The notes: generated from the letters alone by a model not told the origin. DNA of 64,000 nucleotides from Comamonadaceae bacterium UBA2121 (GCA_002331385.1 DCYB01000001.1:1-64000); one strand, 5' to 3'. Shown: positions 17,658 through 27,113, counted from the stretch's first letter. Program-made: numbers and translations.

Positions 17658-19007
17658 ATGAATCCAGTTGCCCCTGCCTGCATCGTTCCTCCCACTTCTC
17701 GCCGCAATGCAGTGGCATCCCCCATTGCAAAGCCGATGGGCGCGACCGCTTCCATGCATCGCCTGGCCGTGGTTCTGGGTTGTGCGCTTGCGCTGGCGGC
17801 CTGCTCTGACAAGAACGCAAAGCCCAGTGCGCCACCGGGTCCGCCCGAAGTGGGCATGGTCACCGTGCAGCCAGAACGCCAAACCATCACCAACGAATTG
17901 CCGGGACGCACAAGTGCCTTCCTCACCGCCGAGATCCGCCCGCAGGTAGGCGGCATCCTGCAAAAACGCCTCTTCACGGAAGGCGCCGCCGTCAAGGCCG
18001 GGCAGGTGCTCTACCAGATCGATCCCGCCACCTACTCCGTCGCGCTCAAGAGCGCCGAAGCCGCGCTGGCCAAAGCACGCGCTACTCTGGGTACGGCGCA
18101 AACCAACGCCAGACGCAATGCAGAACTGGTGAAGATTGACGCCGTGAGTCGCCAGATCTATGACGACAGCCAGGCGGCTGTGGTGCAGGCCCAGTCGGAT
18201 GTGGCGGTCGCCAGCGCCGCCGTGGAGACTGCGCGCATCAATCTGGGATACACGCAAATCAAGTCGCCCATCTCCGGGCGCACGACCACGTCGTCCGTCA
18301 CGCCGGGCGCACTGCTCACGGCCAATCAGGCGGGTGCGCTGACGATTGTTTCGCAGATTGATCCCCTTTATGTGGACTTCACCCAATCCAGCGCCGACGT
18401 GCTGCAACTGCGCAATGCCATGAAGAGTGGCCGCCTCCAGACCGCGGGCAAGGACGAAGCGCGCATCACCATCAAACTGGATGATGGCACCGAGTATGCG
18501 CACCACGGGCGCCTGCAATTCAGCGGCGTGAACGTGAACCCGACCACCGGCTCGATCACGCTGCGCGCCGTCGTGCCGAATCCGGACGGGCTGCTCATGC
18601 CCGGCATGTATGTGCGCGCCGTGCTGGAGAGCGGCGTGAACGAGAGCGCCCTGCTCGCACCGCAGCAAGCCGTCACGCGCGACCCTGCAGGCAATGCCAG
18701 CGTCCTGCTGCTGGGCCCGAACAACAAGCTGGAGCGCCGCCGTATCGTCACCGGCGCAGCCTTGGGCAGCCGCTGGGAAGTGGTGTCCGGCCTGAAGGCG
18801 GGCGACCAGATTCTGGTGGACGGCGCCTTGCGCGTGAAGGATGGCGACACGGTCAAGCCAGTACAGTGGACACCGCGCGATGCGCGCAAGCCTGAACCGG
18901 GGTCTGATGCCAGCACCGAGTTCCAGTCCCCGCCCGAAGCCGCACCTACCGCACCGACTGCGCCCGCCGCGCCACAGGCCCCGGCCAGCGCCGCCGCTTC
19001 GCGCTGA
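17658..19007 (+). CDS. RND efflux periplasmic adaptor (AcrA/MexA-like lipoprotein)
   Basis: This membrane-fusion protein bridges the inner-membrane pump and the outer-membrane channel. The biotinyl-lipoyl-like and hairpin regions are visible (QVGGILQKRLFTEGAAVKAG, then a coiled hairpin about 115-185), followed by IKSPISGRTTTSSVTPGALL. The C-terminal 40 residues are Pro/Ala-rich. The start is uncertain. The ATG at 17658 gives 449 residues with a long N-terminal extension. Internal ATGs at 17736 or 17754 (MHRLAVVLGCALALAAC) give a compact lipoprotein signal with lipobox LAAC and are biologically more plausible. No start has a good Shine-Dalgarno sequence. It is followed 14 bases later by the pump gene. 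Confidence 0.92.
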   Translation: MNPVAPACIVPPTSRRNAVASPIAKPMGATASMHRLAVVLGCALALAACSDKNAKPSAPPGPPEVGMVTVQPERQTITNELPGRTSAFLTAEIRPQVGGILQKRLFTEGAAVKAGQVLYQIDPATYSVALKSAEAALAKARATLGTAQTNARRNAELVKIDAVSRQIYDDSQAAVVQAQSDVAVASAAVETARINLGYTQIKSPISGRTTTSSVTPGALLTANQAGALTIVSQIDPLYVDFTQSSADVLQLRNAMKSGRLQTAGKDEARITIKLDDGTEYAHHGRLQFSGVNVNPTTGSITLRAVVPNPDGLLMPGMYVRAVLESGVNESALLAPQQAVTRDPAGNASVLLLGPNNKLERRRIVTGAALGSRWEVVSGLKAGDQILVDGALRVKDGDTVKPVQWTPRDARKPEPGSDASTEFQSPPEAAPTAPTAPAAPQAPASAAASR

Positions 19008-19021
19008 GGAACTGACACACC

Positions 19022-22000
19022 ATGGCGCAGTTTTTCATCAACCGCCCCGTTTTTGCGTGGGTGCTGTCCATCGTCATCATGCTTGCGGGCGCCATGTCCA
19101 TCTGGACCCTGCCGCTGGAGCAATACCCCGACATCGCGCCGCCGCGCGTGACCATCGGCACCATCTACACCGGTGCCAGCGCCGAGACCGTGGAGAACTC
19201 GGTGACGCAGGTGATCGAGCAGCAGCTCAAAGGGCTGGACAACCTGCTCTACATGAGCTCCACCAGCGACTCCGCAGGCCGCTCGCGCACCACCATCACG
19301 TTTGCGCCCGGCGCCAACATCGACGTGGCGCAGGTGCAGGTGCAAAACAAGCTGCAAGGTGCCATGAACCGTTTGCCGGACGCCGTCAAAAGCCGTGGCG
19401 TGTTCGTCAACAAGGGCGGTCAGGACTTTCTCGTCACCTACGTGTTCACCTCGCCCGATCCCGCCATTTCGCAGGTGAACATTGGTGACTACCTCACCAG
19501 CAACGTGGTGGACGTGATCGCCCGCGTGGACGGCGTCGGCGACGTGAACGTGTTCGGCACGAACTACGCCATGCGCATCTGGATGGACCCGGCGCTGATG
19601 GAGAAATTCGCGCTCATGCCGTCCGACCTGATCTCCGCGCTGAATGCGCAGAACGTGCAGGTCTCGGCAGGCCAGCTCGGACAGCTTCCGGCGGTGAAGG
19701 GCCAGATGCTCAACGCCACCATCACTGCGCGCTCCAAGCTGCAGACGGTGCAGGAGTTTCAGGACATCGTCCTCAAGTCCGCCCAGGACGGCGCCGTCGT
19801 CACCGTCAAGGACGTTGCGCGCGTGGCGCTGGAGGCCGACAACCTCACGGTGAAATCCATCCTCAACGGGCAGCCTGGAGCCGGTCTCGGCATCGTGCTG
19901 GCCGACGGCGCCAACGCCATGAAGGTGGCCGAGGACGTGCAGAAAAAATTGACCGAACTGGCGCCCTACTTCCCGGACGGCATCAAGGGCGTGGTCAGCT
20001 CGGACAGCACGCCGTTCGTGCGCGCCTCGATCGAGGAAGTGGTGAAGACACTGGCCGAAGCCATGCTGCTGGTGACGCTGGTGATGTTCCTGTTCCTGCA
20101 GAACCTGCGCGCCACGCTGATTCCCGCCATCGCCGTGCCGGTGGTGTTGCTGGGCACGTTCGGCGTGCTCTCGGCGATGGGTTACTCCATCAACATGCTC
20201 ACCATGTTTGCCATGGTGCTGGCCATCGGTCTGCTGGTGGACGATGCGATCGTGGTGGTGGAAAACGTCGAGCGCGTGATGAGCGAAGAAGGCCTGCCGC
20301 CCAAGGAGGCGACGCAGAAATCCATGGCCGAGATCACGCCCGCGCTGGTCGGCATCGGCCTCACGCTGTCGGCTGTGTTCGTGCCCATGGCGTTTTTTGC
20401 CGGTTCGGTGGGCGTGATCTATCGGCAGTTCTCCATCACCATCGTCGCCGCCATGGCCCTGTCGGTATTCGTGGCGTTGACACTCACGCCCGCGCTTTGC
20501 GCCACGCTGCTCAAGCCCATGACGCACGGGCACCACGACCGTCCCATCCGTCCCGGCGTGCTGGGCTGGTTGGATCGCTTCTTCCGTGGTTTCAACCGCC
20601 GTTTCGATGCCAGCGCCAACCGCTACCAATCAGCGGTGGGCGGGCTGCTCAAGCGCACAGGTCGCGTCATGCTGATCTTTGCTGCACTGGTGCTCGTCGT
20701 GGCATGGTTGTTCAACCGCTTGCCGACGTCGTTCCTGCCCGATGAAGATCAGGGCTACATCACCGCCAGCATCACCCTGCCCTCCGGCGCCACCGATGCG
20801 CGCCTGCAGGACGTGATGGAGGAGATGCGGATCTACTTCCAGTCGCTGCCCGAGGTGTACCGCGTGAACGCGGTGTCGGGCCTGAACGGCAATCAGAACT
20901 CGGGCAACATGTTCATCCGCCTGACGCCGTGGGACCAGCGTCCGCTGGCCAGCCAGGCCGCTGGCGTCATCGCCGCCAAGGCCACGCGCGATCTGCGCAA
21001 GATCCGCGACGCGCGTATCTTCGTGATGATGCCGCCGGCCGTGCGCGGTCTGGGCTCGAGCGCCGGTATCAACTTCATGCTCAAGGACCTGAACGGGCTG
21101 GGCCACGCCGCGCTGCTCAAGGCCAAGGACGACATGATCGCCGAGGCCTCCAGGCAGTCAACGCTGCTCAACATGCGCACCACCAACTTTGACGACACCT
21201 CCGAGTTGAAGGTGGATATCGACGACCGCAAGGCCGCCGCGCTGGGCCTGTCGATGAACGACATCAACAGCGTGCTCTCCAGCGCACTGGGCGGCTCCTA
21301 CGTCAACGACTTCATCCACTTTGGCCGCGTCAAGCGCGTCTACATCCAGGGCGATGCGCCGTATCGCATGCTGCCGCAGGACATCGGCCAATGGTCGGTG
21401 CGCAACAAGAACGGCGAGATGGTGCGCTTCGCCGCGTTTGCCTCTACCTCGTGGAGCAGCGGCTCGCCGCAGCTCATGCGCTACAACGGTAGCCCGGCGC
21501 TGGAAATGCAGGCCAATACGCCACCCGGCGTGAGCTCGGGCGATGCGATGAAGGCGGTGGAAACCATCATGCGCGACATGCCTCCCGGCATCGGCATCGA
21601 ATGGACCGGCGCATCGCTGCAGGAGCGCCAATCCGGCTCGCAGGCACCGCTGCTGTATGCCGTATCGATCCTGTTCGTGTTCCTCTGTCTGGCGGCACTG
21701 TATGAAAGCTGGAGCGTGCCCATGTCGGTGATGCTGGCCGTGCCGCTGGGCGTGATCGGCGCACTGCTTGCCACCTACACGCGCGGCATGTCCAACGACG
21801 TGTACTTTCAGGTGGGCCTGCTCACCACGGTGGGCCTGGCGTCCAAAAACGCGATCCTGATCGTGGAGTTTGCCGTGCAATTGCAGGAGCGCGGCATGAA
21901 GATTATCGAGGCCACGCTGCAGGCCGTGCGCATGCGCTTGCGCCCGATCCTGATGACCTCGCTGGCATTCGGCTTTGGCGTGTTGCCGCTGGCAATCGGC

Positions 22001-22195
22001 ACTGGCGCGGGCGCGGCCGGTCGCCAGGCGATCGGCACTGCGGTGCTGGGTGGCATGATTTTCTCCACGCTGTTGGGTATCTTCTTCGTGCCGGTGTTCT
22101 TCCTCGTCATCCGCAGACTGTTCATGCGCCGCAAGGCCCAGGCCTCGCGCGAAACACCTCCTGCCCTGCCTGACACACCGCATACCGCTTCATGA
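19022..22195 (+). CDS. RND multidrug efflux pump, HAE1 family (AcrB/MexB-like)
   Basis: This 1057-residue proton-driven trimeric pump is full length for HAE1 transporters. It begins MAQFFINRPVFAWVLSIVIM. The proton-relay helix 4 reads AIGLLVDDAIVVVENVERVM with paired Asp residues, and the signature region FFAGSVGVIYRQFSITIVAA is present. Twelve membrane helices and two large periplasmic loops have the usual spacing. GAGAAGRQAIGTAVLGGMIF marks the C-terminal half. The likely substrates are hydrophobic or amphiphilic drugs, dyes or solvents, but specificity cannot be read. The stop overlaps the following channel gene by 4 bases. Confidence 0.95.
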   Translation: MAQFFINRPVFAWVLSIVIMLAGAMSIWTLPLEQYPDIAPPRVTIGTIYTGASAETVENSVTQVIEQQLKGLDNLLYMSSTSDSAGRSRTTITFAPGANIDVAQVQVQNKLQGAMNRLPDAVKSRGVFVNKGGQDFLVTYVFTSPDPAISQVNIGDYLTSNVVDVIARVDGVGDVNVFGTNYAMRIWMDPALMEKFALMPSDLISALNAQNVQVSAGQLGQLPAVKGQMLNATITARSKLQTVQEFQDIVLKSAQDGAVVTVKDVARVALEADNLTVKSILNGQPGAGLGIVLADGANAMKVAEDVQKKLTELAPYFPDGIKGVVSSDSTPFVRASIEEVVKTLAEAMLLVTLVMFLFLQNLRATLIPAIAVPVVLLGTFGVLSAMGYSINMLTMFAMVLAIGLLVDDAIVVVENVERVMSEEGLPPKEATQKSMAEITPALVGIGLTLSAVFVPMAFFAGSVGVIYRQFSITIVAAMALSVFVALTLTPALCATLLKPMTHGHHDRPIRPGVLGWLDRFFRGFNRRFDASANRYQSAVGGLLKRTGRVMLIFAALVLVVAWLFNRLPTSFLPDEDQGYITASITLPSGATDARLQDVMEEMRIYFQSLPEVYRVNAVSGLNGNQNSGNMFIRLTPWDQRPLASQAAGVIAAKATRDLRKIRDARIFVMMPPAVRGLGSSAGINFMLKDLNGLGHAALLKAKDDMIAEASRQSTLLNMRTTNFDDTSELKVDIDDRKAAALGLSMNDINSVLSSALGGSYVNDFIHFGRVKRVYIQGDAPYRMLPQDIGQWSVRNKNGEMVRFAAFASTSWSSGSPQLMRYNGSPALEMQANTPPGVSSGDAMKAVETIMRDMPPGIGIEWTGASLQERQSGSQAPLLYAVSILFVFLCLAALYESWSVPMSVMLAVPLGVIGALLATYTRGMSNDVYFQVGLLTTVGLASKNAILIVEFAVQLQERGMKIIEATLQAVRMRLRPILMTSLAFGFGVLPLAIGTGAGAAGRQAIGTAVLGGMIFSTLLGIFFVPVFFLVIRRLFMRRKAQASRETPPALPDTPHTAS

Positions 22196-23862
22196 TGGCT
22201 TTGAAATTGTTGACTCCCTCGCCCCACAACGCCGCCGTGCGCAGGCCGCTGGTCGCGCTGCTCGGCGCGCCGCTGGTGCTGTCCGGCTGCATGTCTCTGG
22301 CCCCGCCCTTTGAACAACCCTCACTGCCAGTGCAGGACACGCTGGAGCACGCCAAATCCACCGCCGCCATCTCGCCCGATCAGGAAGCCGCGATCCGCGT
22401 GGATGCACAGGCCGGTCCCATGGCCTGGCAGGAGTTCATTGGTGAGCCGCGCTTGCGCGAACTCATCAAGCAGGCACTGGACAACAATCGTGATCTGCGC
22501 GTGGCCGTGCTGGCCATCGAAAAAGCCCGTGCGCAATACGGCATCGAGCGCTCCAATCTGTTCCCCTCGGTGGCTGCAACCGGTGCCGGCAGCCGCTCGC
22601 GCACGGCAGACGATCTGACCGCCGCAGGCCGCTCCAATGTCTCGGGCCAATACACCGCACAGCTCGGATTCAGCAGCTACGAAATCGACTTTTTTGGCCG
22701 CGTGCGCAATCTCAACGAGGCGGCGCTGGAAGAGTTCCTGCGCGTCGGCGAAAACCGCCGCAGCGTGCAACTCAGCCTGATCGCGGAAGTCGCCAACGCC
22801 TGGCTGGCCCTGGATGCCGACGCGCGCCGGCTCATGCTCGCACGCGAAACACTGCGCACTCGCCAGGAGGCGCTCACGCTGACCGAGAAAACCCACGAGC
22901 TGGGCGCCGCCAACGGATTGACGCTGGCGCAAACCCGCACCACCGTGGATTCCGCGCGCGTGGATGTGGGCACCTACACGTCACAGTTGGCACGCGACCG
23001 CAACGCGCTGGCGCTGCTGGTGGGCGACTCGGTGCACCCATCCCTGTTGCCGCCCAGCATGGAACTGGTCGCGGCGCCCACGCCGACCCTTCCACCTACG
23101 ACCTCACCGTCCTTCTCGCCAACCACTGCGCAGGCCACCTCTGCCGAAGCCCGGCGCGTGGATCGGCTCGCGTCCGTGCGCGTCAGCCTGCCGCAACCGG
23201 CGGCGGCGCTGCTCTCGGTGCCAGAAGACCTGCCTTCGTCGGTGCTGCTGAACCGGCCCGATGTGCGCGCCGCCGAGCACACACTGCGCGGCAGCCATGC
23301 AAACATTGGCGCGGCGCGCGCGGCGTTCTTTCCCTCCATCACGCTCACCGCCGCAGCGGGGGTGGGCAGCAATGCGCTGTCCAGCCTGTTTGACGGAGGC
23401 AATGGCATGTGGTCCTTCATGCCGCAGATCCGCCTGCCGATCTTCGACGCAGGCCGCAACCGCGCCAACCTGCGCGTGGCCGAAGTCGCGCGAGACACGG
23501 CCGTCGCGCAATACGAGAAAGCCGTGCAGACCGCGTTCCGCGAAGTCTCGGATGCGCTGGCCGATCGCTCCACGCTCGACGAGCGCATCCACGCACAGCG
23601 CTCGCTGGTCGCATCCACGCAGCAGGCGCTGGAGCTGTCCGATGCGCGCTACCGCCTGGGTGCTGACAGCTATCTTTCCGTGCTGGATGCGCAGCGCTCG
23701 CTCTATGCCGCCCAGCAGACGCAAATCACCCTGCAACTGGCCGAGCAGATCAATCGCATCACGCTCTACAAGGTGCTCGGCGGACAATGGACCGACGGCA
23801 CCGTCGAACGCGACGATGTGAACGCGCGCGTCGGCAGCTACATCAACGGCGAGCAGCCCTGA
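22192..23862 (+). CDS. RND efflux outer-membrane channel lipoprotein (OprM/NodT family)
   Basis: This 556-residue TolC-like lipoprotein completes the tripartite pump. The signal peptide ends in lipobox LVLSGC near residue 33. Two outer-membrane-efflux repeats are present: the first around AVLAIEKARAQYGIERSNLF, the second around LLNRPDVRAAEHTLRGSHAN and ARAAFFPSITLTAAAGVG. The protein is roughly 60-80 residues longer than usual. The excess lies between the repeats (about residues 290-345), a Pro/Thr/Ser-rich stretch starting APTPTLPPTTSPSFSPTTAQ. The gene start ATGATG overlaps the pump stop, so translation is coupled. Confidence 0.93.
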   Translation: MMALKLLTPSPHNAAVRRPLVALLGAPLVLSGCMSLAPPFEQPSLPVQDTLEHAKSTAAISPDQEAAIRVDAQAGPMAWQEFIGEPRLRELIKQALDNNRDLRVAVLAIEKARAQYGIERSNLFPSVAATGAGSRSRTADDLTAAGRSNVSGQYTAQLGFSSYEIDFFGRVRNLNEAALEEFLRVGENRRSVQLSLIAEVANAWLALDADARRLMLARETLRTRQEALTLTEKTHELGAANGLTLAQTRTTVDSARVDVGTYTSQLARDRNALALLVGDSVHPSLLPPSMELVAAPTPTLPPTTSPSFSPTTAQATSAEARRVDRLASVRVSLPQPAAALLSVPEDLPSSVLLNRPDVRAAEHTLRGSHANIGAARAAFFPSITLTAAAGVGSNALSSLFDGGNGMWSFMPQIRLPIFDAGRNRANLRVAEVARDTAVAQYEKAVQTAFREVSDALADRSTLDERIHAQRSLVASTQQALELSDARYRLGADSYLSVLDAQRSLYAAQQTQITLQLAEQINRITLYKVLGGQWTDGTVERDDVNARVGSYINGEQP

Positions 23863-23892
23863 CGCGCTGCTGCAGCCGCTTCGCGTAGTGCG

Positions 23893-24597
23893 TCACACGC
23901 TGCGCATCAGCCCACCATCGACACGCAGACTCTGGCCGGTGATGTAGGCTGCATCATCGCTCGCCAGAAACGCGATGGCCCCCGCGATCTCGTCCGCCGT
24001 GCCATAGCGCTGCATCGGCACGGCGGCACGCCGTTCGTCCTTCTGCGGCAGGCTGTCGATCCAGCCGGGCAGCACATTGTTCATACGGATGCCGTCCTTC
24101 GCATACTGGTCACAAAACAGCTTGGTGAACGCCGTCAGCCCCGAGCGCGCGACCGCAGACGTCGGAAACAACTCCGATGGCTCATCCACCCAGGCAGTCG
24201 AAATGTTGATGATCGAGCCCTTTTTCTGCTGCTGCATGATCGGCGCCACCATGCGCGTGGCGCGCACCACGTTCAGAAAATAGACGTTGAAGCCCTTCAC
24301 CCAGTCCTCGTCACTGATCGACAGCAGCGGCCCCTTCGGCCCATGCCCCGCACCGTTCACCAACACATCGATGCGTCCCCAGCGCTCCAGGGTCTGGTCG
24401 ATCAGTCGCTGAACGTCTGCGGTCACCAGATTGGAGCCGGTCACGCCCACGCCGCCCAGCTCCGTGGCCAGCGCCTCGCCCTTGCCCGAGGACGACAGGA
24501 TCGACACCTGATACCCATCCCGCGCCAACCTGCGCGCCGCCGCCGCGCCCATGCCACTGCCACCAGCAACCACCACCGCTACGCGCGTCTCAGCCAT
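23893..24597 (-). CDS. SDR-fold protein with altered catalytic Tyr/Lys
   Basis: This 234-residue short-chain dehydrogenase/reductase-like protein has the nucleotide-binding Rossmann motif VVVAGGSGMGAAAARRLA, the NAG motif VLVNGAGHGPKG and the catalytic Ser region GSIINISTAWVDE. Where the family has YxxxK, this protein reads SAVARSGLTAF, with Ser for Tyr and Arg for Lys. The C-terminal signature ITGQSLRVDGGLM is normal. The ATG at 24597 has AAAGGGA at correct spacing, which selects it over the ATG at 24633. It converges with the RND operon (30 bases between stops). A non-classical mechanism or a binding role is likely. Confidence 0.85.
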   Translation of the reverse strand: MAETRVAVVVAGGSGMGAAAARRLARDGYQVSILSSSGKGEALATELGGVGVTGSNLVTADVQRLIDQTLERWGRIDVLVNGAGHGPKGPLLSISDEDWVKGFNVYFLNVVRATRMVAPIMQQQKKGSIINISTAWVDEPSELFPTSAVARSGLTAFTKLFCDQYAKDGIRMNNVLPGWIDSLPQKDERRAAVPMQRYGTADEIAGAIAFLASDDAAYITGQSLRVDGGLMRSV

Positions 24598-24726
24598 GTT
24601 GTGTCCCTTTTGCATCGTTGTAGAAAGTCTCACATGTTAGTCGCTGCTGCAGCCATTACGACCGGCCATGCCCCCGACCAATTCGTTCGGAAATCAACCA
24701 ATGCGATAGCCCTGCTTCTCATATTG

Positions 24727-24763
24727 AAATGCATCGGTGCATTTGTTATTGATAACCATTCGC
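24727..24763. promoter_or_regulatory. Fur-box-like site and adjoining perfect inverted repeat upstream of DUF2325-sodA-zip
   Basis: Bases 24745-24763 (GTTATTGATAACCATTCGC) match the 19-bp Fur consensus at 14 of 19 positions by my count. Directly to its left, AAATGCA-TCGG-TGCATTT (24727-24744) is a perfect 7-bp inverted repeat. Both lie 120-156 bases before the DUF2325 gene in an AT-rich patch, as expected of an operator-promoter region. Fur or Mur control would make sense for a manganese superoxide dismutase and a ZIP transporter. Confidence 0.6.
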
Positions 24764-24882
24764 ATTTAAAATCAGACTCTAACAAGCGCCGAACCGTGCA
24801 TACCGCAAGTTCAGCATCCCAGCCAGAGTTGAAGTGCAGGTCTCTCAACCGGCGACTTTGACGGACGAGTGAGGTGACACCA

Positions 24883-25512
24883 GTGAACTACGCCAATGAG
24901 GAAATTTATCAGTTGGTGCAGGAGCACCGCGCGCTGATGGGCGCATACGGATCCGCGCAGGCACATTGTCATGAGCATACAAAGCACCAACTGGAGGTCA
25001 TCGATCAGTTGCAGGCGCAGATCATCCAATTGCGCGCCAAGCTGGTCGCATGCCAGAGCCTGCTCGCATGGGAGCGCAATGATATGGCGGAACTGAAGCA
25101 GCGCATCCCCGATCTGCCCGCGCGCTTTCTGCTGGTCCGGCAGGTCAAGGCGTTGGTCGAAGAATTGGAGCAGCTCAAGCAAACCCAGCCGGATGCAACC
25201 ACGCCCAAGCGCGAGCTGCGTAGTGCCCCGGGTGCGTCCGGCACGGTGAACGTGGACGCCATCGTCTCCGGGTCACAGCTCACCTACGAATCACCTGTGG
25301 ATTCCCAGTGTCTGGAAAGCAGTCTGCGCGCCGCCGATCTGGTCATCTGCCAGGCGGGCTGCGTCAGCCATGGCGATTACTGGCGCGTGGAAGACCACTG
25401 CCGACGCACGGGCAAGACCTGTGTATTGGTGGAACACCCCGATGCACTGCGCATCGTGCGCATCCATTCCGAAGAAGCAGCCACTCCGCTACCGTCCACC
25501 GAACAGCCGTGA
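24883..25512 (+). CDS. DUF2325 domain protein
   Basis: This protein of about 209 residues has an N-terminal coiled region (residues about 5-110, Gln/Leu/Glu-rich) and a C-terminal DUF2325 domain (about 140-195). The domain contains LRAADLVICQAGCVSHGDYW and VEDHCRRTGKTCVLVEHP, with conserved cysteines that could bind a metal. Two GTG starts are possible (24874 and 24883). AGG lies 8 bases before the second, so I use that one. It is the first gene ahead of sodA (42-base gap) and zip. The function is unknown, and the context suggests metal or oxidative stress. Confidence 0.88.
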   Translation: MNYANEEIYQLVQEHRALMGAYGSAQAHCHEHTKHQLEVIDQLQAQIIQLRAKLVACQSLLAWERNDMAELKQRIPDLPARFLLVRQVKALVEELEQLKQTQPDATTPKRELRSAPGASGTVNVDAIVSGSQLTYESPVDSQCLESSLRAADLVICQAGCVSHGDYWRVEDHCRRTGKTCVLVEHPDALRIVRIHSEEAATPLPSTEQP

Positions 25513-25554
25513 TGGCGTGCCAACCAAAGCAGACCAGAGATCCAGGGAGACAAC

Positions 25555-26181
25555 ATGACCTACCAATTGCCCGAAATACCCTATGCCTTCAACGCCCTTG
25601 AGCCGCATATCGATGCGTTGACGATGGAGATTCACTACACGCGCCATCACCAGACGTATGTGAACAACCTGAACGCTGCACTCGAAGGGTCAGGGGTTGC
25701 ACCGCAGCCCGTGCAGACGCTGATTGCCGGCCTGTCCACCTTGCCGGAGTCGCTACGCAATGCGGTGCGCAACAACGGCGGCGGACACGCCAATCACACG
25801 CTGTTCTGGAGTGTGATGTCTCCGGCTGGCGGTGGGGAGCCGTCGGGCGATCTGGCGCGGGCGATCGATACGGACCTGGGCGGATTCGACGCGTTCAAGG
25901 CCGCCTTCACTCAGGCAGCGCTCACCCGGTTCGGCAGCGGTTGGGCCTGGCTCACGGTGAATGCGGAGGGAACCCTGTCTGTTGAAAGCAGCGCCAATCA
26001 GGACAACCCACTGATGACAGGCATCGGCTCCGGCAACACGCCAATCCTTGGTCTGGATGTGTGGGAGCACGCCTATTACCTGAAGTACCAGAACCGCCGC
26101 CCGGAGTACATCGCCGCGTTCTACCACGTGATCGACTGGGCCGGTGTAGCGCGCCGATTTCTCAACGCAAGAGGTTCTTGA
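25555..26181 (+). CDS. sodA: Superoxide dismutase, Mn-type by motif
   Basis: This 208-residue Fe/Mn superoxide dismutase converts superoxide to peroxide and oxygen. Metal ligands are His27 (MEIHYTRHHQTY), the His of GGGHANHTLFW, and Asp and His in LDVWEHAYYLKYQNRR. The GGHANHxxFW segment and the Gln in ESSANQDNPLM are those of manganese enzymes rather than the AQxWNHxFYW of iron enzymes. A GGGAG-type ribosome binding site precedes the ATG. zip follows 6 bases after the stop. Confidence 0.95.
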   Translation: MTYQLPEIPYAFNALEPHIDALTMEIHYTRHHQTYVNNLNAALEGSGVAPQPVQTLIAGLSTLPESLRNAVRNNGGGHANHTLFWSVMSPAGGGEPSGDLARAIDTDLGGFDAFKAAFTQAALTRFGSGWAWLTVNAEGTLSVESSANQDNPLMTGIGSGNTPILGLDVWEHAYYLKYQNRRPEYIAAFYHVIDWAGVARRFLNARGS

Positions 26182-26187
26182 AACATC

Positions 26188-27111
26188 ATGCATCCCGACG
26201 ACGTCGTCACCTCCAACATCTCACTAGAACCCGCGCGCGGATTCCGCCCTCGCACGTGGATCGGTTTTGCCATCATCGCGTTAGGCACTTGCGCCGCGCT
26301 GGCCTTTCTCTGGCAAGGATTGCAGAGCAGCCAGGCCGCCCAGCATGCGCTGATCGGTGGCAGCATCGCCGCACTGGCCACCGCGTTAGGCACATTGCCG
26401 GTGCTGCTCACACAGCAGCCTTCGGAGCGATTGCAGGACACGTTTTTCGGCTTCGGCGCTGGCGTGATGCTGGCGGCATGTGCGTTCTCGCTGGTGATAC
26501 CCGGGTTGGAAGCGGCGAGAATCTCCGGCGCATTTGGCGGCGGTCCGTGGGCTGCGGGCAGCGTGGTCGGAGCGGCGATATTGCTGGGTGGGTGCGTGCT
26601 CCTGTGGATGGACAAAGTACTGCCGCACGAGCATTTCATCAAGGGCCGTGAAGGCGCGCCCGCGCAAAAACTCCGCCGCACCTGGCTGTTTGTGTTTGCG
26701 ATTGCCTTGCACAACCTGCCGGAAGGTTTGGCCATCGGCGTCGGCTACGCGGCCAACGAGGGCGTGCGCGCCAATGCCCTCGCCATCGGCATCGCGATAC
26801 AGGACGTGCCCGAGGGACTGGTCGTGGCCGCCGCCCTGCTCGCTGCAGGTTATGGCCGCGCGTTCGCGGTGTTGCTGGGCATGGCGTCGGGCCTGGTCGA
26901 GCCGCTCGGTGCGGTGGTAGGCGCGCTCATCGCAGGGCATTCCGCGCTGGTGCTGCCGTGGGGCCTGGGCTTTGCCGCAGGCGCGATGCTGTTCGTCATC
27001 AGCCACGAGATCATTCCCGAATCGCACCGCAAGGGGCATGAAGTGTTTGCCACCGCGGGCCTCATCCTGGGTTTCGTGCTGATGATGATCCTGGACACCG
27101 CGCTGGCCTGA
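26188..27111 (+). CDS. ZIP-family divalent metal transporter, BbZIP-like
   Basis: This 307-residue inner-membrane transporter has about eight helices. The metal-site motifs of helices 4 and 5 are ALHNLPEGLAIGVGYA and AIQDVPEGLVVAA, and helix 6 carries SGLVEPLGAVVGA. This is the same arrangement as Bordetella bronchiseptica BbZIP, the crystallised bacterial ZIP, including the C-terminal ISHEIIPESHRKGHE. ZIP proteins bring Zn, Mn, Fe or Cd into the cytoplasm. Its near contact with sodA suggests manganese or iron supply for that enzyme, which is inference. Confidence 0.92.
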   Translation: MHPDDVVTSNISLEPARGFRPRTWIGFAIIALGTCAALAFLWQGLQSSQAAQHALIGGSIAALATALGTLPVLLTQQPSERLQDTFFGFGAGVMLAACAFSLVIPGLEAARISGAFGGGPWAAGSVVGAAILLGGCVLLWMDKVLPHEHFIKGREGAPAQKLRRTWLFVFAIALHNLPEGLAIGVGYAANEGVRANALAIGIAIQDVPEGLVVAAALLAAGYGRAFAVLLGMASGLVEPLGAVVGALIAGHSALVLPWGLGFAAGAMLFVISHEIIPESHRKGHEVFATAGLILGFVLMMILDTALA

Positions 27112-27113
27112 GT

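Noticed and set aside
18368..20629. 753-codon minus-strand frame opposite mexA/mexB-like genes
   Set aside because: Same antisense artefact: histidine-rich translation, no ribosome binding site, no domain.
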